Shown: piece after piece, positions 23,213 to 31,793 of the stretch
Layout: the number at the start of each line of letters is the position of its first letter
Position numbering within the stretch: the stretch's first letter is position 1
NCBI GenBank assembly: GCA_934202005.1
Contig: CAKPXP010000004.1
Location: forward strand, 1 to 64,000
Reading direction: 5' to 3'
From: an uncultured Selenomonas sp.
Lineage (GTDB): Bacteria > Bacillota > Negativicutes > Selenomonadales > Selenomonadaceae
Length of the DNA stretch: 64,000 nt
Notes under the pieces: model-generated
What the model saw: the letters and a program-made list of their open reading frames with translations, nothing else
Told to the model about the DNA's origin: nothing
Databases searched by the model: none
Translations under genes and position numbers: made by a program

Positions 23213-24481
23213 TCAGTAGACGCGCTCCGGCTCGTAGCCATGCGCTCTGAGCGCGGTGATGATGCGCTGGACGTGTTTCTCGTTGTGTGTCTCGCAGGTG
23301 ACTTCGAGCACGACTTTCTTGAAGCTGTCCGTCACCTTGGCCTGGTTGTGGTTGAGCTCGATGACGTTCGCGTTCTGTTCGGCGAGGATGCGCGAGATGT
23401 TGAGGAGCTGGCCTGGCTTGTCTGGCAGCTGGACGCCGAAGCAGAAGACGCGGCTGCGCGCGATGAGCGCTTTGTCGATGAGCGCGGAGATCGTCGAGAT
23501 GTCGATGTTGCCGCCCGAGACGATGGCGGCGACCTTCTTGCCCTGGAACGGCAGTTTCGAGAGCGCCGCGAGCGAGAGCACGCCCGCGCCCTCGGCGATG
23601 AGCTTGTGCTTCTCGATGAGGGAGAGCAGCGCGCCCATGATCTCCATCTCGGAGACGGTGAAGATGTCGTCGAGATATTTCTTGCAGAACGCGTAGGTGA
23701 GCGTGCCTGCTGTCTTGACCGCGCAGCCGTCGGCGACGGTGTCGGCGCTCGCGAGCGAGACGATGCCGCCCTTGGTGAGCGCGGCTTTCATGCAGGCGGC
23801 GTTCTCCGGCTCGACGCCGTAGACCTTGACGTTCGGGTTCACGAGCTTCGTCGCGAGCGCGACGCCCGAGGCGAAGCCGCCGCCGCCGATCGGCACGAGG
23901 ATGGCGTCGACGTCCTTGAGCGCGTCGATGATCTCGAGCGCCGTCGTGCCCTGGCCGAGCAGGACCTGGAGGTCGTTGAACGGATGGATGTAGACGTAGC
24001 CGTGCTGCTTCTGCAGCTCGAGGCTGTAGGCGTAGGCATCGTCGAAGCCGTCGCCGTGCAGCACGACCTCGGCGCCGAGCGCCTTCGTCGCCTCGACCTT
24101 GAGGAGCGGCGTCGTGGCCGGCATGCAGATGACGGCCTTGACGCCGAGCTTCTTCGCGGCGTAGGCGACGCCCTGCGCGTGGTTGCCCGCCGAGGCTGTG
24201 ATGACGCCTTTTTCCTTTTCTTCCTCGGTGAGCTGGCTGATCTTGTTGTAGGCGCCGCGCAGCTTGAATGCGCCTGTATGCTGCAGGTTCTCCGGCTTCA
24301 GGTAGACGTCGTTGCCGGAGAGCTCGGAGAAATAATCGCTGTGGATGAGGCGCGTCTTGCGCGCGACGCCCTCGAGCTGCTTGGAAGCGCGGTAGACGTC
24401 GGCGATGGTCGTGCGCGCGACGATGGCCTCGTTCTCTGCCGCCTCATCGTGCGCGAGGCGGTCTTTTTTATCTTCTGGCAT
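23213..24481 (-). CDS. ilvA: Threonine ammonia-lyase with ACT domain
   Basis: PLP enzyme converting threonine to 2-oxobutyrate and ammonia, 422 aa. The catalytic domain has KPENLQHTGAFKLRGAYNK with the PLP Lys, TASAGNHAQGVAYAAKKLG, GQGTTALEII, PIGGGGFASGVAL (phosphate loop) and VSGGNIDIS. A single C-terminal ACT domain (about 340-422: FGVQLPDKPGQLLNISRIL) gives it the length of the TdcB-plus-ACT type rather than the 510-aa biosynthetic IlvA. It may therefore serve catabolism or isoleucine synthesis. A good promoter lies upstream. Confidence 0.9.
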   Translation of the reverse strand: MPEDKKDRLAHDEAAENEAIVARTTIADVYRASKQLEGVARKTRLIHSDYFSELSGNDVYLKPENLQHTGAFKLRGAYNKISQLTEEEKEKGVITASAGNHAQGVAYAAKKLGVKAVICMPATTPLLKVEATKALGAEVVLHGDGFDDAYAYSLELQKQHGYVYIHPFNDLQVLLGQGTTALEIIDALKDVDAILVPIGGGGFASGVALATKLVNPNVKVYGVEPENAACMKAALTKGGIVSLASADTVADGCAVKTAGTLTYAFCKKYLDDIFTVSEMEIMGALLSLIEKHKLIAEGAGVLSLAALSKLPFQGKKVAAIVSGGNIDISTISALIDKALIARSRVFCFGVQLPDKPGQLLNISRILAEQNANVIELNHNQAKVTDSFKKVVLEVTCETHNEKHVQRIITALRAHGYEPERVY

Positions 24482-24512
24482 ATGGTTTGCCTCCTATCGT
24501 GTTATCGTTACA

Positions 24513-24541
24513 AGTTTACATGAGGAGCGGACGTCTGTCAA
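24513..24541 (-). promoter_or_regulatory. Promoter for ilvA
   Basis: On the minus strand TTGACA, 17-base spacer, TAAACT, 32 bases upstream of the ilvA start codon. The leader is short and ends in a strong ATAGGAGGC ribosome site. Confidence 0.75.
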
Positions 24542-24676
24542 TCGCAGGACGGCGCGTGTGGAACTTTTTGACAAATTTTCGAGGAAACTTTTTGGTTCAT
24601 GAAGGATTTTGCCGAGAAAACGCGAATAAAGAAGGTAAGAAAGGAAACGAGACGTGATGCGGAGGAGGGAATGCCT

Positions 24677-25111
24677 ATGGAGCAGTTTTCCCGGATTCTC
24701 GTGCCAGTGGATGGTTCCCCCGGATCGCTCAAGGCGCTTGATGCGGCCGCCCTGCTCGCGAAGGCGGGCGGGGCGACGCTCGATATTCTCACCGTCGCGT
24801 ATTTTGCGAGCGAGACGGATACAGAGAATCTCGTGAGCTGGCTGCCGGAGAGTGTGACGCGGCCCATCGGGCCTGTTGTGCACGATGCGCTCAGCCACGC
24901 GGAGGAGCGTGTGCGCGGGCTCGTGCCCTACGAGCTGCACGAGCGGACGGGCATCCCCGCGGAGGAGATCCTGCGCTTCGCGGCGGAGCACGCGCAGGAG
25001 CCGATCGTCGTCGGCGGACGCGGGCTCGGCCGCGTCGAGGGATTCTTCCTCGGCAGCGTGAGCCAGGAGGTCATGGAACGGGCGCCAGGCACCGTCATCG
25101 TTGTGAAATGA
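24677..25111 (+). CDS. Universal stress protein (first of two)
   Basis: UspA-like protein of 144 aa with the alpha/beta ATP-binding fold. It has RILVPVDGSPGS at the N-terminus and the nucleotide loop GGRGLGRVEGFFLGSVSQEV (G-2x-G-9x-G-S) near the C-terminus, so it is of the ATP-binding type. An insert in the middle (SWLPESVTRPIGP) is family-typical. I prefer the ATG at 24677, 8 bases after AGGAGG; the ATG at 24671 is the alternative. A second Usp gene follows after 15 bases. Confidence 0.88.
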   Translation: MEQFSRILVPVDGSPGSLKALDAAALLAKAGGATLDILTVAYFASETDTENLVSWLPESVTRPIGPVVHDALSHAEERVRGLVPYELHERTGIPAEEILRFAAEHAQEPIVVGGRGLGRVEGFFLGSVSQEVMERAPGTVIVVK

Positions 25112-25126
25112 ATGGAGGTTATCGTT

Positions 25127-25546
25127 ATGACAATCAAGAATATTCTCGTACCAGTCGATGGTTCTGAAGGTTCGGATCGCGCGGTCACGCAGGCGATCAC
25201 GCTCGCGGAGGCATGCGGCGCGAAGCTCAATTTCCTCTATGTGGCGAACATCAATCAGCTCGCGATCAACGCCTGCCTCTCCGATGCCATCCTCGACGCC
25301 GTGACGAAGGCGGGCAACGTCATTCTCGACCGGGCGATGGAGATGGTGCCGAGCGGCATCGATAAGGAGGCATTCTCCGAGACGGGTTCGCCGGCTGTCG
25401 TCATCCTCGATTTCGCGACGGACAAGGATATGGATATGATCGTCATGGGCAGCCGTGGCCTCGGCGTCGTCAAGGGCGTGCTGCTCGGCAGCGTGAGCCA
25501 GTATATCGTGGAGCAGTCCAAGTGCCCCGTGCTCGTCGTGAAATGA
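25127..25546 (+). CDS. Universal stress protein (second of two)
   Basis: UspA-like, 139 aa: NILVPVDGSEGSDRAVTQAI at the N-terminus, GSRGLGVVKGVLLGSVSQYI as the ATP loop, and the usual CPVLVVK ending. It starts at ATG 25127, 8 bases after GGAGG. It is only moderately similar to the preceding Usp gene (shared GS-GL-VSQ core), so this is an old tandem pair rather than a recent duplication. The following degenerate GGDEF gene begins within or just after its end. Confidence 0.9.
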   Translation: MTIKNILVPVDGSEGSDRAVTQAITLAEACGAKLNFLYVANINQLAINACLSDAILDAVTKAGNVILDRAMEMVPSGIDKEAFSETGSPAVVILDFATDKDMDMIVMGSRGLGVVKGVLLGSVSQYIVEQSKCPVLVVK

Positions 25547-25608
25547 AGCAAGGCATGGCAGATGCACAGGAAACGACGGAACGCAGGGAAGGTCGGGGAA
25601 CCGGTACT

Positions 25609-26637
25609 ATGGCAGAGCAGACAGATGAGAAGACGGCATTCGTGATTCCGTCCGAGCCGTTTTCGCAGATTGTCGTCAGCGGCCTCGGGACGCCGCTCGA
25701 TGCCGAGCTCTCGCGGGCAGCGGGCATGCGCCTCTGGCAGGAGCGCCTGGGCGCCATCGGCATGATGCTCGAGCGGAGCGGCGCGACGCTCTTTACGTTC
25801 GATCTTGAGGAGGATACCTTTTACTTTCTCCGGGTGGAGCAGGATGGGCAGCAGACGGAGCGGAAGATCCGTAATTTCAGCGCTATCCTCGATATGGCGG
25901 TGCATGGCAGCGACCCCGAGGGCGTACGCTTCGCGGAGGCCGTCCGGGAGGCCATCCGCCGGCCGATGGACGGCGTCGTGGAGTTCTACGGTAGCGTGTT
26001 CTCTGAGGAGCCGCATTGGAACAGGCTCACCTACAAGAGCGTGCCGGCGTCGGACGGCATTGTGTCGAGCATCATCGGCTACAGTTTTGCGACCGATGGC
26101 GCGAGCGAGTGGTGCGCGCATGGCATGGCAGGCGGACGGCAGGGAGGCAGCTCCCTTGAGGCCATCGCCTCGGGCGCGAAGCTGGAGGCGGAGATCAACC
26201 GCCAGATCCATCAGCTGCCGCAGGGGGACAAGGGAACGCTGTTCCTCATCGAGCTCACGAACCTCGAGGAGCATATCACGGCGCACCCGGAGATCAATGT
26301 AGCGGGCTACACGCACGCGCTCTCGGATATGATCCTCTCGGATTTCCGTGGCAGCGACCTCCTGGGGCAGGTGCGGGAGGACAGGTTCGTCCTCTTCATC
26401 TGCGGCCATACGCCGCTCGACATCATCGAGCGCCGCGCACAGCGCGTCATCGAGCTCGTGCACAAAGTCTCCATGAAGGGCTTCGAGCATATCAACGTGA
26501 GCATCGGCGTAGCCGCGACCGGCGCGCCGAAGCTCCGTTACCAGGTGCTGCTTACACAGGCGGAGGCCGCGCTCAAGAACGCCAAGGCGCACGGGAAGAA
26601 CAACTACCGCGTTTATTTTGAGGAAGAAAAGTTATAA
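25609..26637 (+). CDS. Degenerate GGDEF-domain protein
   Basis: About 342 aa, cytoplasmic. Residues 1-175 form an unassigned sensor-like domain. From about residue 200 the sequence follows a GGDEF fold: LIELTNLEEH (where active enzymes have DIDxFK), DFRGSDLLGQ (GGDxxL region), VREDRFVLF at the GGDEF loop, and INVSIGVAATG then AEAALKNAKAHGKNNYRVY. The catalytic GG(D/E)EF is replaced by REDRF, so cyclic-di-GMP synthesis is not expected. It may be a binding or signalling relic. The start is uncertain: 25609 has a weak GGGGA site and ATGs at 25543 and 25555 are alternatives. Confidence 0.72.
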   Translation: MAEQTDEKTAFVIPSEPFSQIVVSGLGTPLDAELSRAAGMRLWQERLGAIGMMLERSGATLFTFDLEEDTFYFLRVEQDGQQTERKIRNFSAILDMAVHGSDPEGVRFAEAVREAIRRPMDGVVEFYGSVFSEEPHWNRLTYKSVPASDGIVSSIIGYSFATDGASEWCAHGMAGGRQGGSSLEAIASGAKLEAEINRQIHQLPQGDKGTLFLIELTNLEEHITAHPEINVAGYTHALSDMILSDFRGSDLLGQVREDRFVLFICGHTPLDIIERRAQRVIELVHKVSMKGFEHINVSIGVAATGAPKLRYQVLLTQAEAALKNAKAHGKNNYRVYFEEEKL

Positions 26638-26652
26638 ATGGTTTTCAGGATG

Positions 26653-26677
26653 AGGCTGCCGGCGGGCAGCCTTTTTT
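26653..26677 (+). terminator. Terminator after the GGDEF-like gene
   Basis: AGGCTGCC-GGCG-GGCAGCCT stem followed by TTTTTC, 16 bases past the stop codon. Confidence 0.85.
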
Positions 26678-26845
26678 CTGATTGACGTGTGTCCCTATGG
26701 GCAGCGCGTGACGCGCGGCGTCTCGCGGCGTTCCCTTGTCAGGGGGATGGGGATTGTATATAATGAAGTAAGTCATTTTTTCATCAGTCTGCGGCTGTGC
26801 GGCGGGTGCGCTGCGGGCGGACGATAGCTTCGGGGAGGAAAAGCG

Positions 26846-27877
26846 ATGCGACGGTATACGACGCTTCTTTTGACGGCGTTCCTGCTCTTCGTGCTCGTCG
26901 TGGCGGGGTCGGCGTATCTCGGCGGCACGGGCCATGTCGAGGAGGATGCGGTGATGCGGGAGCTCACCGTCTACACGACGCTGCCGGCGGAGCACGCCGA
27001 TCAGCTGGGCAAGGCGTATGCGCAGGAGCGGCATGTGCGACTGAATTTCGTGCCGCTCACACGCGACGAGCTCGTGCGGCGCGCGCCTGGCGACAGCGAG
27101 GCCGCGCTCGTGCTGGCGGATGAGGAGACGCTCCTGCGCCTCTCGGAGGCGGGCGCGTTCACGCCCTATGTCTCAGAGACATCTGACGCGGTGCCTGCAG
27201 AGTTCAAGCAGTCGGAGGGCGCCTGGACGGGCGTCTGGTACGATCCCGTCGTCTTCGCGGTGAACAAGGACTACCTTCGGACGCTCCGTGAGGTGCCGGA
27301 CACCTGGACCGCGCTCGCGGCGGCGCCTGGCGTGCGCATCGGCATGACGGACTTTGTCGCGGCGGACGCCTCAGCGCACCTGCTCTTTTCCCTGATCGCG
27401 GAGTTCGGCGACGCGGCGGCCTACGACATTCTCCGCGGCATCCATCCGAAAGTCGTGCAGTATACGAAATATCTCTCGAACCCTGTGCGCCAGGTCGGCA
27501 TGGGGGAGGCGGATATCTCTGTGGCCGTGGCGAGCGAGGCGTTTCGCTATGTAAGCGGCGGCTATCCCATCCGCGTGGTCTATCCGGCGGACGGGACGGC
27601 CTATCTGCTCACGGGCGCGGGCATCCTCGCGCAGTGCAGCGAGGCGGACAGGCAGGCGGCGGGGCGGCTCATCGACTGGCTGCTCTCCGATGAGGCACAG
27701 CTCGCGCTCGCGTCGCAGGGGTTCTATTTCCTCACGACGAATCCCGCGACGCTCGCCTATCAGTCCTTTCCAGGGAAGAACATCGTGCTCTTCCGGCAGT
27801 TCCCGCGCTTCACGGAGGCGGAGAAACACGCTTTCCTGGATCGCTGGGTGAAGTACATCAGGTTCAGCAGCCCCTGA
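26846..27877 (+). CDS. Orphan ABC-type solute-binding protein
   Basis: Periplasmic-binding-protein fold, type II, 343 aa, of the group that carries iron, phosphonate or similar ligands (SBP_bac_6/8-like). A hydrophobic N-terminus (MRRYTTLLLTAFLLFVLVVA) is a signal peptide or anchor without a lipobox Cys. The mature part starts RELTVYTTLPAEHADQLGKAY, then GVWYDPVVFAVN, YLSNPVRQVGMGEADIS, and the end VKYIRF. No ABC permease or ATPase gene is adjacent; the neighbours are a GGDEF-like gene and rimO. It could instead serve a sensor. RBS GGGGAGGAAAAGCG is strong. Confidence 0.8.
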   Translation: MRRYTTLLLTAFLLFVLVVAGSAYLGGTGHVEEDAVMRELTVYTTLPAEHADQLGKAYAQERHVRLNFVPLTRDELVRRAPGDSEAALVLADEETLLRLSEAGAFTPYVSETSDAVPAEFKQSEGAWTGVWYDPVVFAVNKDYLRTLREVPDTWTALAAAPGVRIGMTDFVAADASAHLLFSLIAEFGDAAAYDILRGIHPKVVQYTKYLSNPVRQVGMGEADISVAVASEAFRYVSGGYPIRVVYPADGTAYLLTGAGILAQCSEADRQAAGRLIDWLLSDEAQLALASQGFYFLTTNPATLAYQSFPGKNIVLFRQFPRFTEAEKHAFLDRWVKYIRFSSP

Positions 27878-27939
27878 GCGGGCTGGCAAGTGGCAGAAAC
27901 GCGGCACGCTTGTGCGCGTAGAAATATGGAGGAAAGATT

Positions 27940-29274
27940 GTGAAAGCAGGTTTTGTCAGTCTTGGCTGTTCCAAGAATCTCGTCGATACGGAAATGATGC
28001 TCGGCATCCTCAGGGAGCACGGCATCGAGCTCACGCCGGAGCCGGCGGAGGCGGATATCCTCATCGTCAATACATGCGCGTTCATCGAGTCCGCCAAGGA
28101 GGAGTCGATCACGACCATCCTCAACATGGCGGAATACAAGGAGTCCGGCCGCTGCCGCAGTCTCATCGTCGCAGGCTGCCTCGGCCAGCGCTACGGGCAG
28201 GAGCTCCTCGACGATATGCCGGAGGCGGACGCCATCATCGGCACAGGCGCGTGGAACCGCATCATGGAGGCCGTCGAGGAGTCGCTCAAGGGACACCGCG
28301 TCGTCATCGCGGGCGAGGACAAGCTGCTCTACGACGAGCACACGCCGCGCATCACGACGACGCCCGCCTACACCGCCTATGTGAAGATTGCCGAGGGCTG
28401 CAACAACCGCTGTGCCTTCTGCGCCATCCCCTACATCCGCGGCGCCTACCGCAGCCGCCCCATCGAGGATATCCGCGACGAGGTGGCGAACCTCGCCGCG
28501 CGCGGCGTGAAGGAGATCATCCTCATCGCGCAGGACACGACGGAGTACGGGCGCGACCTCTACGGCGAGCCGCAGCTCGCGAAGCTCCTGCGCACGCTCT
28601 GCACGGTCGAGGGCGTGCACTGGATCCGCACGCTCTACAGCTATCCGACGTATTTCAGCGACGAGCTCATCGAAACGATCGCGAGCGAGCCGAAGCTCGT
28701 GAAATACGTCGACCTGCCCATGCAGCACGCGCACGATGAGGTGCTGCGCCGCATGCACCGCCCCGACACGCAGGCCTCCATGCGCGCGCTCATCGAGAAG
28801 CTGCGCACGCGCATCCCCGGCGTCACGATCCGCTCGACGTTCATCGTCGGCTTCCCCGGCGAGACGGACGCGCAGTACCAGACGCTGCGGAACTTCCTCG
28901 AGGAGATGCGCCTCGACAAAGTCGGCGTTTTCACCTACTCGCGCGAGGAGGGCACGCCTGCCTACGACATGCCGAACCAGGTGCCGGAGGATGTCATGCA
29001 GGAGCGCTACCATGACCTCATGAGCCTCCAGTGCAAGATCTCCGAGGAGCTCAACCACGAGCTCGAGGGCAGGGAACTCGAAGTCCTCGTCGAGGGACGC
29101 GACGAGGAGCAGGCGAACATCGCCGTCGGCCGCTCCTACCGCGAGGCGCCGGACGTCGACGGACAGGTCTACATCGAGGGCGACACGGACAGCCAGATCG
29201 GCGATCTCGTGCGCGTGCGCGTGCTGCAGGGATTCACCTATGACGTCGTCGGCGAAAGGGTGGAAGAAGCATGA
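27940..29274 (+). CDS. rimO: Ribosomal protein S12 methylthiotransferase
   Basis: Radical-SAM methylthiotransferase that modifies an Asp of ribosomal protein S12, 444 aa. The UPF0004 domain has SLGCSKNLVDTE, NTCAFIESAKEES and AGCLGQRYG, giving the three Cys of the first cluster. The radical-SAM motif is EGCNNRCAFCAIPYIRG (CxxxCxxC). A TRAM domain ends the protein. The motif IPYIRG without the MiaB pattern supports RimO. The start is GTG, 7 bases after GGAGGAA. Its stop overlaps pncC. Confidence 0.95.
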   Translation: MKAGFVSLGCSKNLVDTEMMLGILREHGIELTPEPAEADILIVNTCAFIESAKEESITTILNMAEYKESGRCRSLIVAGCLGQRYGQELLDDMPEADAIIGTGAWNRIMEAVEESLKGHRVVIAGEDKLLYDEHTPRITTTPAYTAYVKIAEGCNNRCAFCAIPYIRGAYRSRPIEDIRDEVANLAARGVKEIILIAQDTTEYGRDLYGEPQLAKLLRTLCTVEGVHWIRTLYSYPTYFSDELIETIASEPKLVKYVDLPMQHAHDEVLRRMHRPDTQASMRALIEKLRTRIPGVTIRSTFIVGFPGETDAQYQTLRNFLEEMRLDKVGVFTYSREEGTPAYDMPNQVPEDVMQERYHDLMSLQCKISEELNHELEGRELEVLVEGRDEEQANIAVGRSYREAPDVDGQVYIEGDTDSQIGDLVRVRVLQGFTYDVVGERVEEA

Positions 29275-29768
29275 AGGCACAAGAGGAAGACCAGCTCGCC
29301 GCGCGTCTCGGCGCGGCGCTTTGCGCGGCCGGCAAGACCATCGCCTGCGCGGAGTCCTGTACGGGCGGCCTCGTGACGAGCCGTCTCACGGACATCCCCG
29401 GCAGCTCCGGCTACGTCATGGGCTCCATCGTCTCCTATACGAACGAGATCAAGGAGCGCCTCGTCGGCGTGCGCCACGCGACGCTCGCCGCGCACGGCGC
29501 CGTCTCCCCTGAGACCGCGCGGGAAATGGCCGAGGGCATCCGCCGCGTCATCCGCACAGATCTCGGCATCGGCATCACGGGCATCGCCGGGCCGGGCGGC
29601 GGCACGGCGGCGAAGCCCGTCGGCCTCGTCTACATCGCCGTGAGCGGCGCGCGCGGCACCCGCGTCACGGAGAACCATTTCCACGGCACGCGCGCCGAGG
29701 TCAAGCGTCAGACGAGCGACCGCGCGCTCACGCTCGCGCTCGACTACCTCACGGAGGTGCAGGCATGA
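29271..29768 (+). CDS. pncC: Nicotinamide-nucleotide amidohydrolase (CinA C-terminal type)
   Basis: Stand-alone CinA C-terminal domain, 165 aa; PncC deamidates NMN to nicotinate mononucleotide in NAD recycling. It has AESCTGGLVTSRLTDIPGSS with the catalytic Ser, then GSIVSYTNEIKERLVGV, HGAVSPETAREMAEG, and GITGIAGPGGGT. The N-terminal MoCF-like half of full CinA is absent. It overlaps the rimO stop (ATGA-type) and udk start, so rimO-pncC-udk is one transcript. Confidence 0.9.
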   Translation: MKAQEEDQLAARLGAALCAAGKTIACAESCTGGLVTSRLTDIPGSSGYVMGSIVSYTNEIKERLVGVRHATLAAHGAVSPETAREMAEGIRRVIRTDLGIGITGIAGPGGGTAAKPVGLVYIAVSGARGTRVTENHFHGTRAEVKRQTSDRALTLALDYLTEVQA

Positions 29769-30460
29769 CGAAAGAGAGGGAGGCAGACACGGCAATCGGC
29801 ATGAAAACAAGCAAAAAGATAGGTACGGAGACGCGTGCGGCGGAGCAGGCGACCACCATCATCGGCATCGCGGGCGGCACCGGCTCGGGGAAGTCAACCT
29901 TCACGAACCGCCTCAAGCGCGCCTTCGGTGACGCCATCACCGTCATCTATCACGACAACTACTACAAGCCGCACGACGACCTCACGCTCGAGGAGCGGCG
30001 CACCATCAACTACGACCATCCGGACGCGCTCGACACCGACCTCCTCGTCCATCACCTCGAGGAATTGCGCGCCGGACGGGCTGTCGACTGTCCCACCTAC
30101 GACTTCACGCAGCACACGCGCGCCAAGAAGACCGTTGCCATCCAGCCGAGCCGCGTCATCATCGTCGAGGGCATCCTCATCCTGCAGGACGCACGCCTAA
30201 GAGACCTCTTCGACATCAAGATCTACGTCGAAGCCGACGCCGACGAACGCATCCTGCGCCGCGTCGCGCGCGACATCCGCGAGCGCGGCCGCAGCCTTGA
30301 GAGCGTCATCGACCAATACCTCACCACCGTCAAACCCATGCACTACCTCTACGTCGAGCCGACAAAGACCTTCGCCGACCTCATCCTCAACAGCGGACGC
30401 AACGACATCGCGTTCGATGTGATGAAGACGAAGATCGAGGCGCTGCTGGGAGAAGGATAA
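29765..30460 (+). CDS. udk: Uridine kinase
   Basis: Pyrimidine salvage enzyme phosphorylating uridine and cytidine, 231 aa. P-loop GIAGGTGSGKSTF near residues 33-45, HDNYYKPHDDLTLEERRTINYDHPDALDT in pieces (DNYYK and YDHPDA are diagnostic), CPTYDFTQHTR, VIIVEGILIL, and RDIRERGRS lid. The N-terminal 25 residues are extra and polar; a start at a later Met (MKTSKK, 29801) is possible. Last gene of the rimO operon, followed at once by a strong terminator. Confidence 0.94.
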   Translation: MTKEREADTAIGMKTSKKIGTETRAAEQATTIIGIAGGTGSGKSTFTNRLKRAFGDAITVIYHDNYYKPHDDLTLEERRTINYDHPDALDTDLLVHHLEELRAGRAVDCPTYDFTQHTRAKKTVAIQPSRVIIVEGILILQDARLRDLFDIKIYVEADADERILRRVARDIRERGRSLESVIDQYLTTVKPMHYLYVEPTKTFADLILNSGRNDIAFDVMKTKIEALLGEG

Positions 30461-30461
30461 T

Positions 30462-30506
30462 AAAAAGACAGCGGCCTGCCAAGATTTGGCAGGCCGCTGT
30501 CTTTTT
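30462..30506. terminator. Very strong bidirectional terminator
   Basis: Perfect 21-bp stem beginning AAAAAGACAGCGGCCTG with GAT loop and T run at the far end; A and T runs serve both strands. It ends udk and marks the sharp boundary where the AT-rich DpnI cassette begins. Confidence 0.92.
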
Positions 30507-30544
30507 CTGGACATGAGTGAATACTCGTTTGGAGCAGTAAGGTT

Positions 30545-30907
30545 TTATCTATTGTTTGCCACAATCGCTAAGCTTTTGTCCAGTTTTTCTTTGCTGAATC
30601 CTTTTGTTTCATTGTCGTTGCTCATGATATATAATGCTTGGCGCATTTCAGTTTCTGTTAAATTCTGTTCCGACCAACAGGCAGTTTCATTCACATATTT
30701 TTCTACATCTTCAATCGTCCATTTGTCAAAAACTTGGTATGGCCAACCTTCGATATCAACGTTACATTCCCTTAAATCGTGATCTTCGATGATAATATCA
30801 CCTTTATTGTTTCGCTTTATGGTTTCCATTAAGGCTTCATGCCAATTTTCAGCCTCTACCGTAACTTTCTTTTCGTAAATCTCTTGAATTGTTAAGTTAA
30901 ATTTCAC
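30545..30907 (-). CDS. DpnD/PcfM-like protein
   Basis: 120 aa. The N-terminal 45 residues (KFNLTIQEIYEKKVTVEAENWHEA in pieces) match the beta-strand pattern of the DpnD/PcfM family, short proteins found with dpnI and on conjugative elements; function unknown. The C-terminal part (TIEDVEKYVNETACWSEQNL onward) is extra to that core. It lies 20 bases after the DpnI homologue on the same strand, as dpnD follows dpnC in Streptococcus pneumoniae. Base composition is AT-rich compared with flanking genes. Confidence 0.7.
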   Translation of the reverse strand: MKFNLTIQEIYEKKVTVEAENWHEALMETIKRNNKGDIIIEDHDLRECNVDIEGWPYQVFDKWTIEDVEKYVNETACWSEQNLTETEMRQALYIMSNDNETKGFSKEKLDKSLAIVANNR

Positions 30908-30927
30908 TTTCTAACACCTCGAAGCAA

Positions 30928-31713
30928 TCAGATCAATTTATTTATTATTTTCAACCGATATTCGCCCTTGCCCAAAAAGTCCACAAAGCCCTTATCGCGT
31001 AAGATTTGCAATTGCTGGCGGATTTTAGGCTGGATATTGTGATTTTCTCTATGCCGTGCCTGCAAATAATCTGTAAAGCTGTATATATCCTTGAGTGTGA
31101 AATAATCGCTATCCATCTGTTCCAAGCAGTAGAGTACATCCATCAGCCAGCCCCTTTCCTGAATATGACTGGTGGCCAATGCCGTAGTAGCGGATACTTT
31201 TTCACACACTTGCTTGGGATTAAGAATTTCCTGTTGATAAATGATAGGAATTTTTCCCTGCGCAGGAATGTTCTTCCAAGCGATGTTGCATCCTGTCCAG
31301 CCTGCACGGTGGGCCGTTGGCGACAATGGCTTTCTTTTGATAATGATTTCCGAGGTGAAAAAGTAACTTGGAATCATCCAAAGATTTTCCACTATGTATT
31401 CCGGCCGCCTATATTCCATGACAAACAGATGTGGATTGTTGTCCTCCATCAGCCTGGTCATCATAGTTTCATAGGAACCATCCGCAATTACCGAGCCGAA
31501 GCGGCCATTGTGACTCTTCAATTCAAAAACATTTTTGCAACTGGGACATAGCAAATCTGCTACCGGTTTATTATTTTGCAAATGCACTAAGTGTGGTTCG
31601 CCACACATGACACAATACATGTTTTCAGCCGCCCATGTTTCGGTTATGACTCGTGCTTGCTGCTGGGGGCTATGGTAGGATGCTCCCAAAGCAAGGTCCA
31701 TGTGTATATCCAT
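30928..31713 (-). CDS. dpnI: DpnI-type restriction endonuclease for methylated GATC
   Basis: Homologue of DpnI (dpnC), a type IIM enzyme that cuts GATC only when the A is methylated. It has 261 aa against 254 for DpnI. The PD-(D/E)xK site is in the same positions: Asp53 (PVAD), Glu64 and Lys66 (ELK). Zinc cysteines are YCVMC and LCPSC. PLSPTAHRAGWTGCNIAW and the C-terminal winged-helix stretch KIRQQLQILRDKGF also match. RBS AGGAGGTGTTCAC precedes the ATG. The host genome should therefore lack Dam methylation. The cassette's low GC suggests horizontal gain. Confidence 0.93.
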   Translation of the reverse strand: MDIHMDLALGASYHSPQQQARVITETWAAENMYCVMCGEPHLVHLQNNKPVADLLCPSCKNVFELKSHNGRFGSVIADGSYETMMTRLMEDNNPHLFVMEYRRPEYIVENLWMIPSYFFTSEIIIKRKPLSPTAHRAGWTGCNIAWKNIPAQGKIPIIYQQEILNPKQVCEKVSATTALATSHIQERGWLMDVLYCLEQMDSDYFTLKDIYSFTDYLQARHRENHNIQPKIRQQLQILRDKGFVDFLGKGEYRLKIINKLI

Positions 31714-31741
31714 GTGAACACCTCCTGTATATTTGTCTCAT

Positions 31742-31770
31742 ATTATAGGATCCTTGTCTTTCTTTACACA
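31742..31770 (-). promoter_or_regulatory. Promoter of the dpn cassette with adjacent GATC
   Basis: On the minus strand TATAAT (complement 31742-31747) preceded by 17 bases and a weak -35 (TGTGTA). A GGATCC sequence, so a GATC site at 31749-31752, touches the -10. RBS and start follow within 30 bases. Confidence 0.5.
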
Positions 31771-31793
31771 GCCTTGGTTTCCCTATTCGTCAT

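Noticed and set aside
30507..31793. Prophage or integrative element around the DpnI genes
   Set aside because: No integrase, attachment-site repeats or phage genes; only the two-gene cassette with different base composition.
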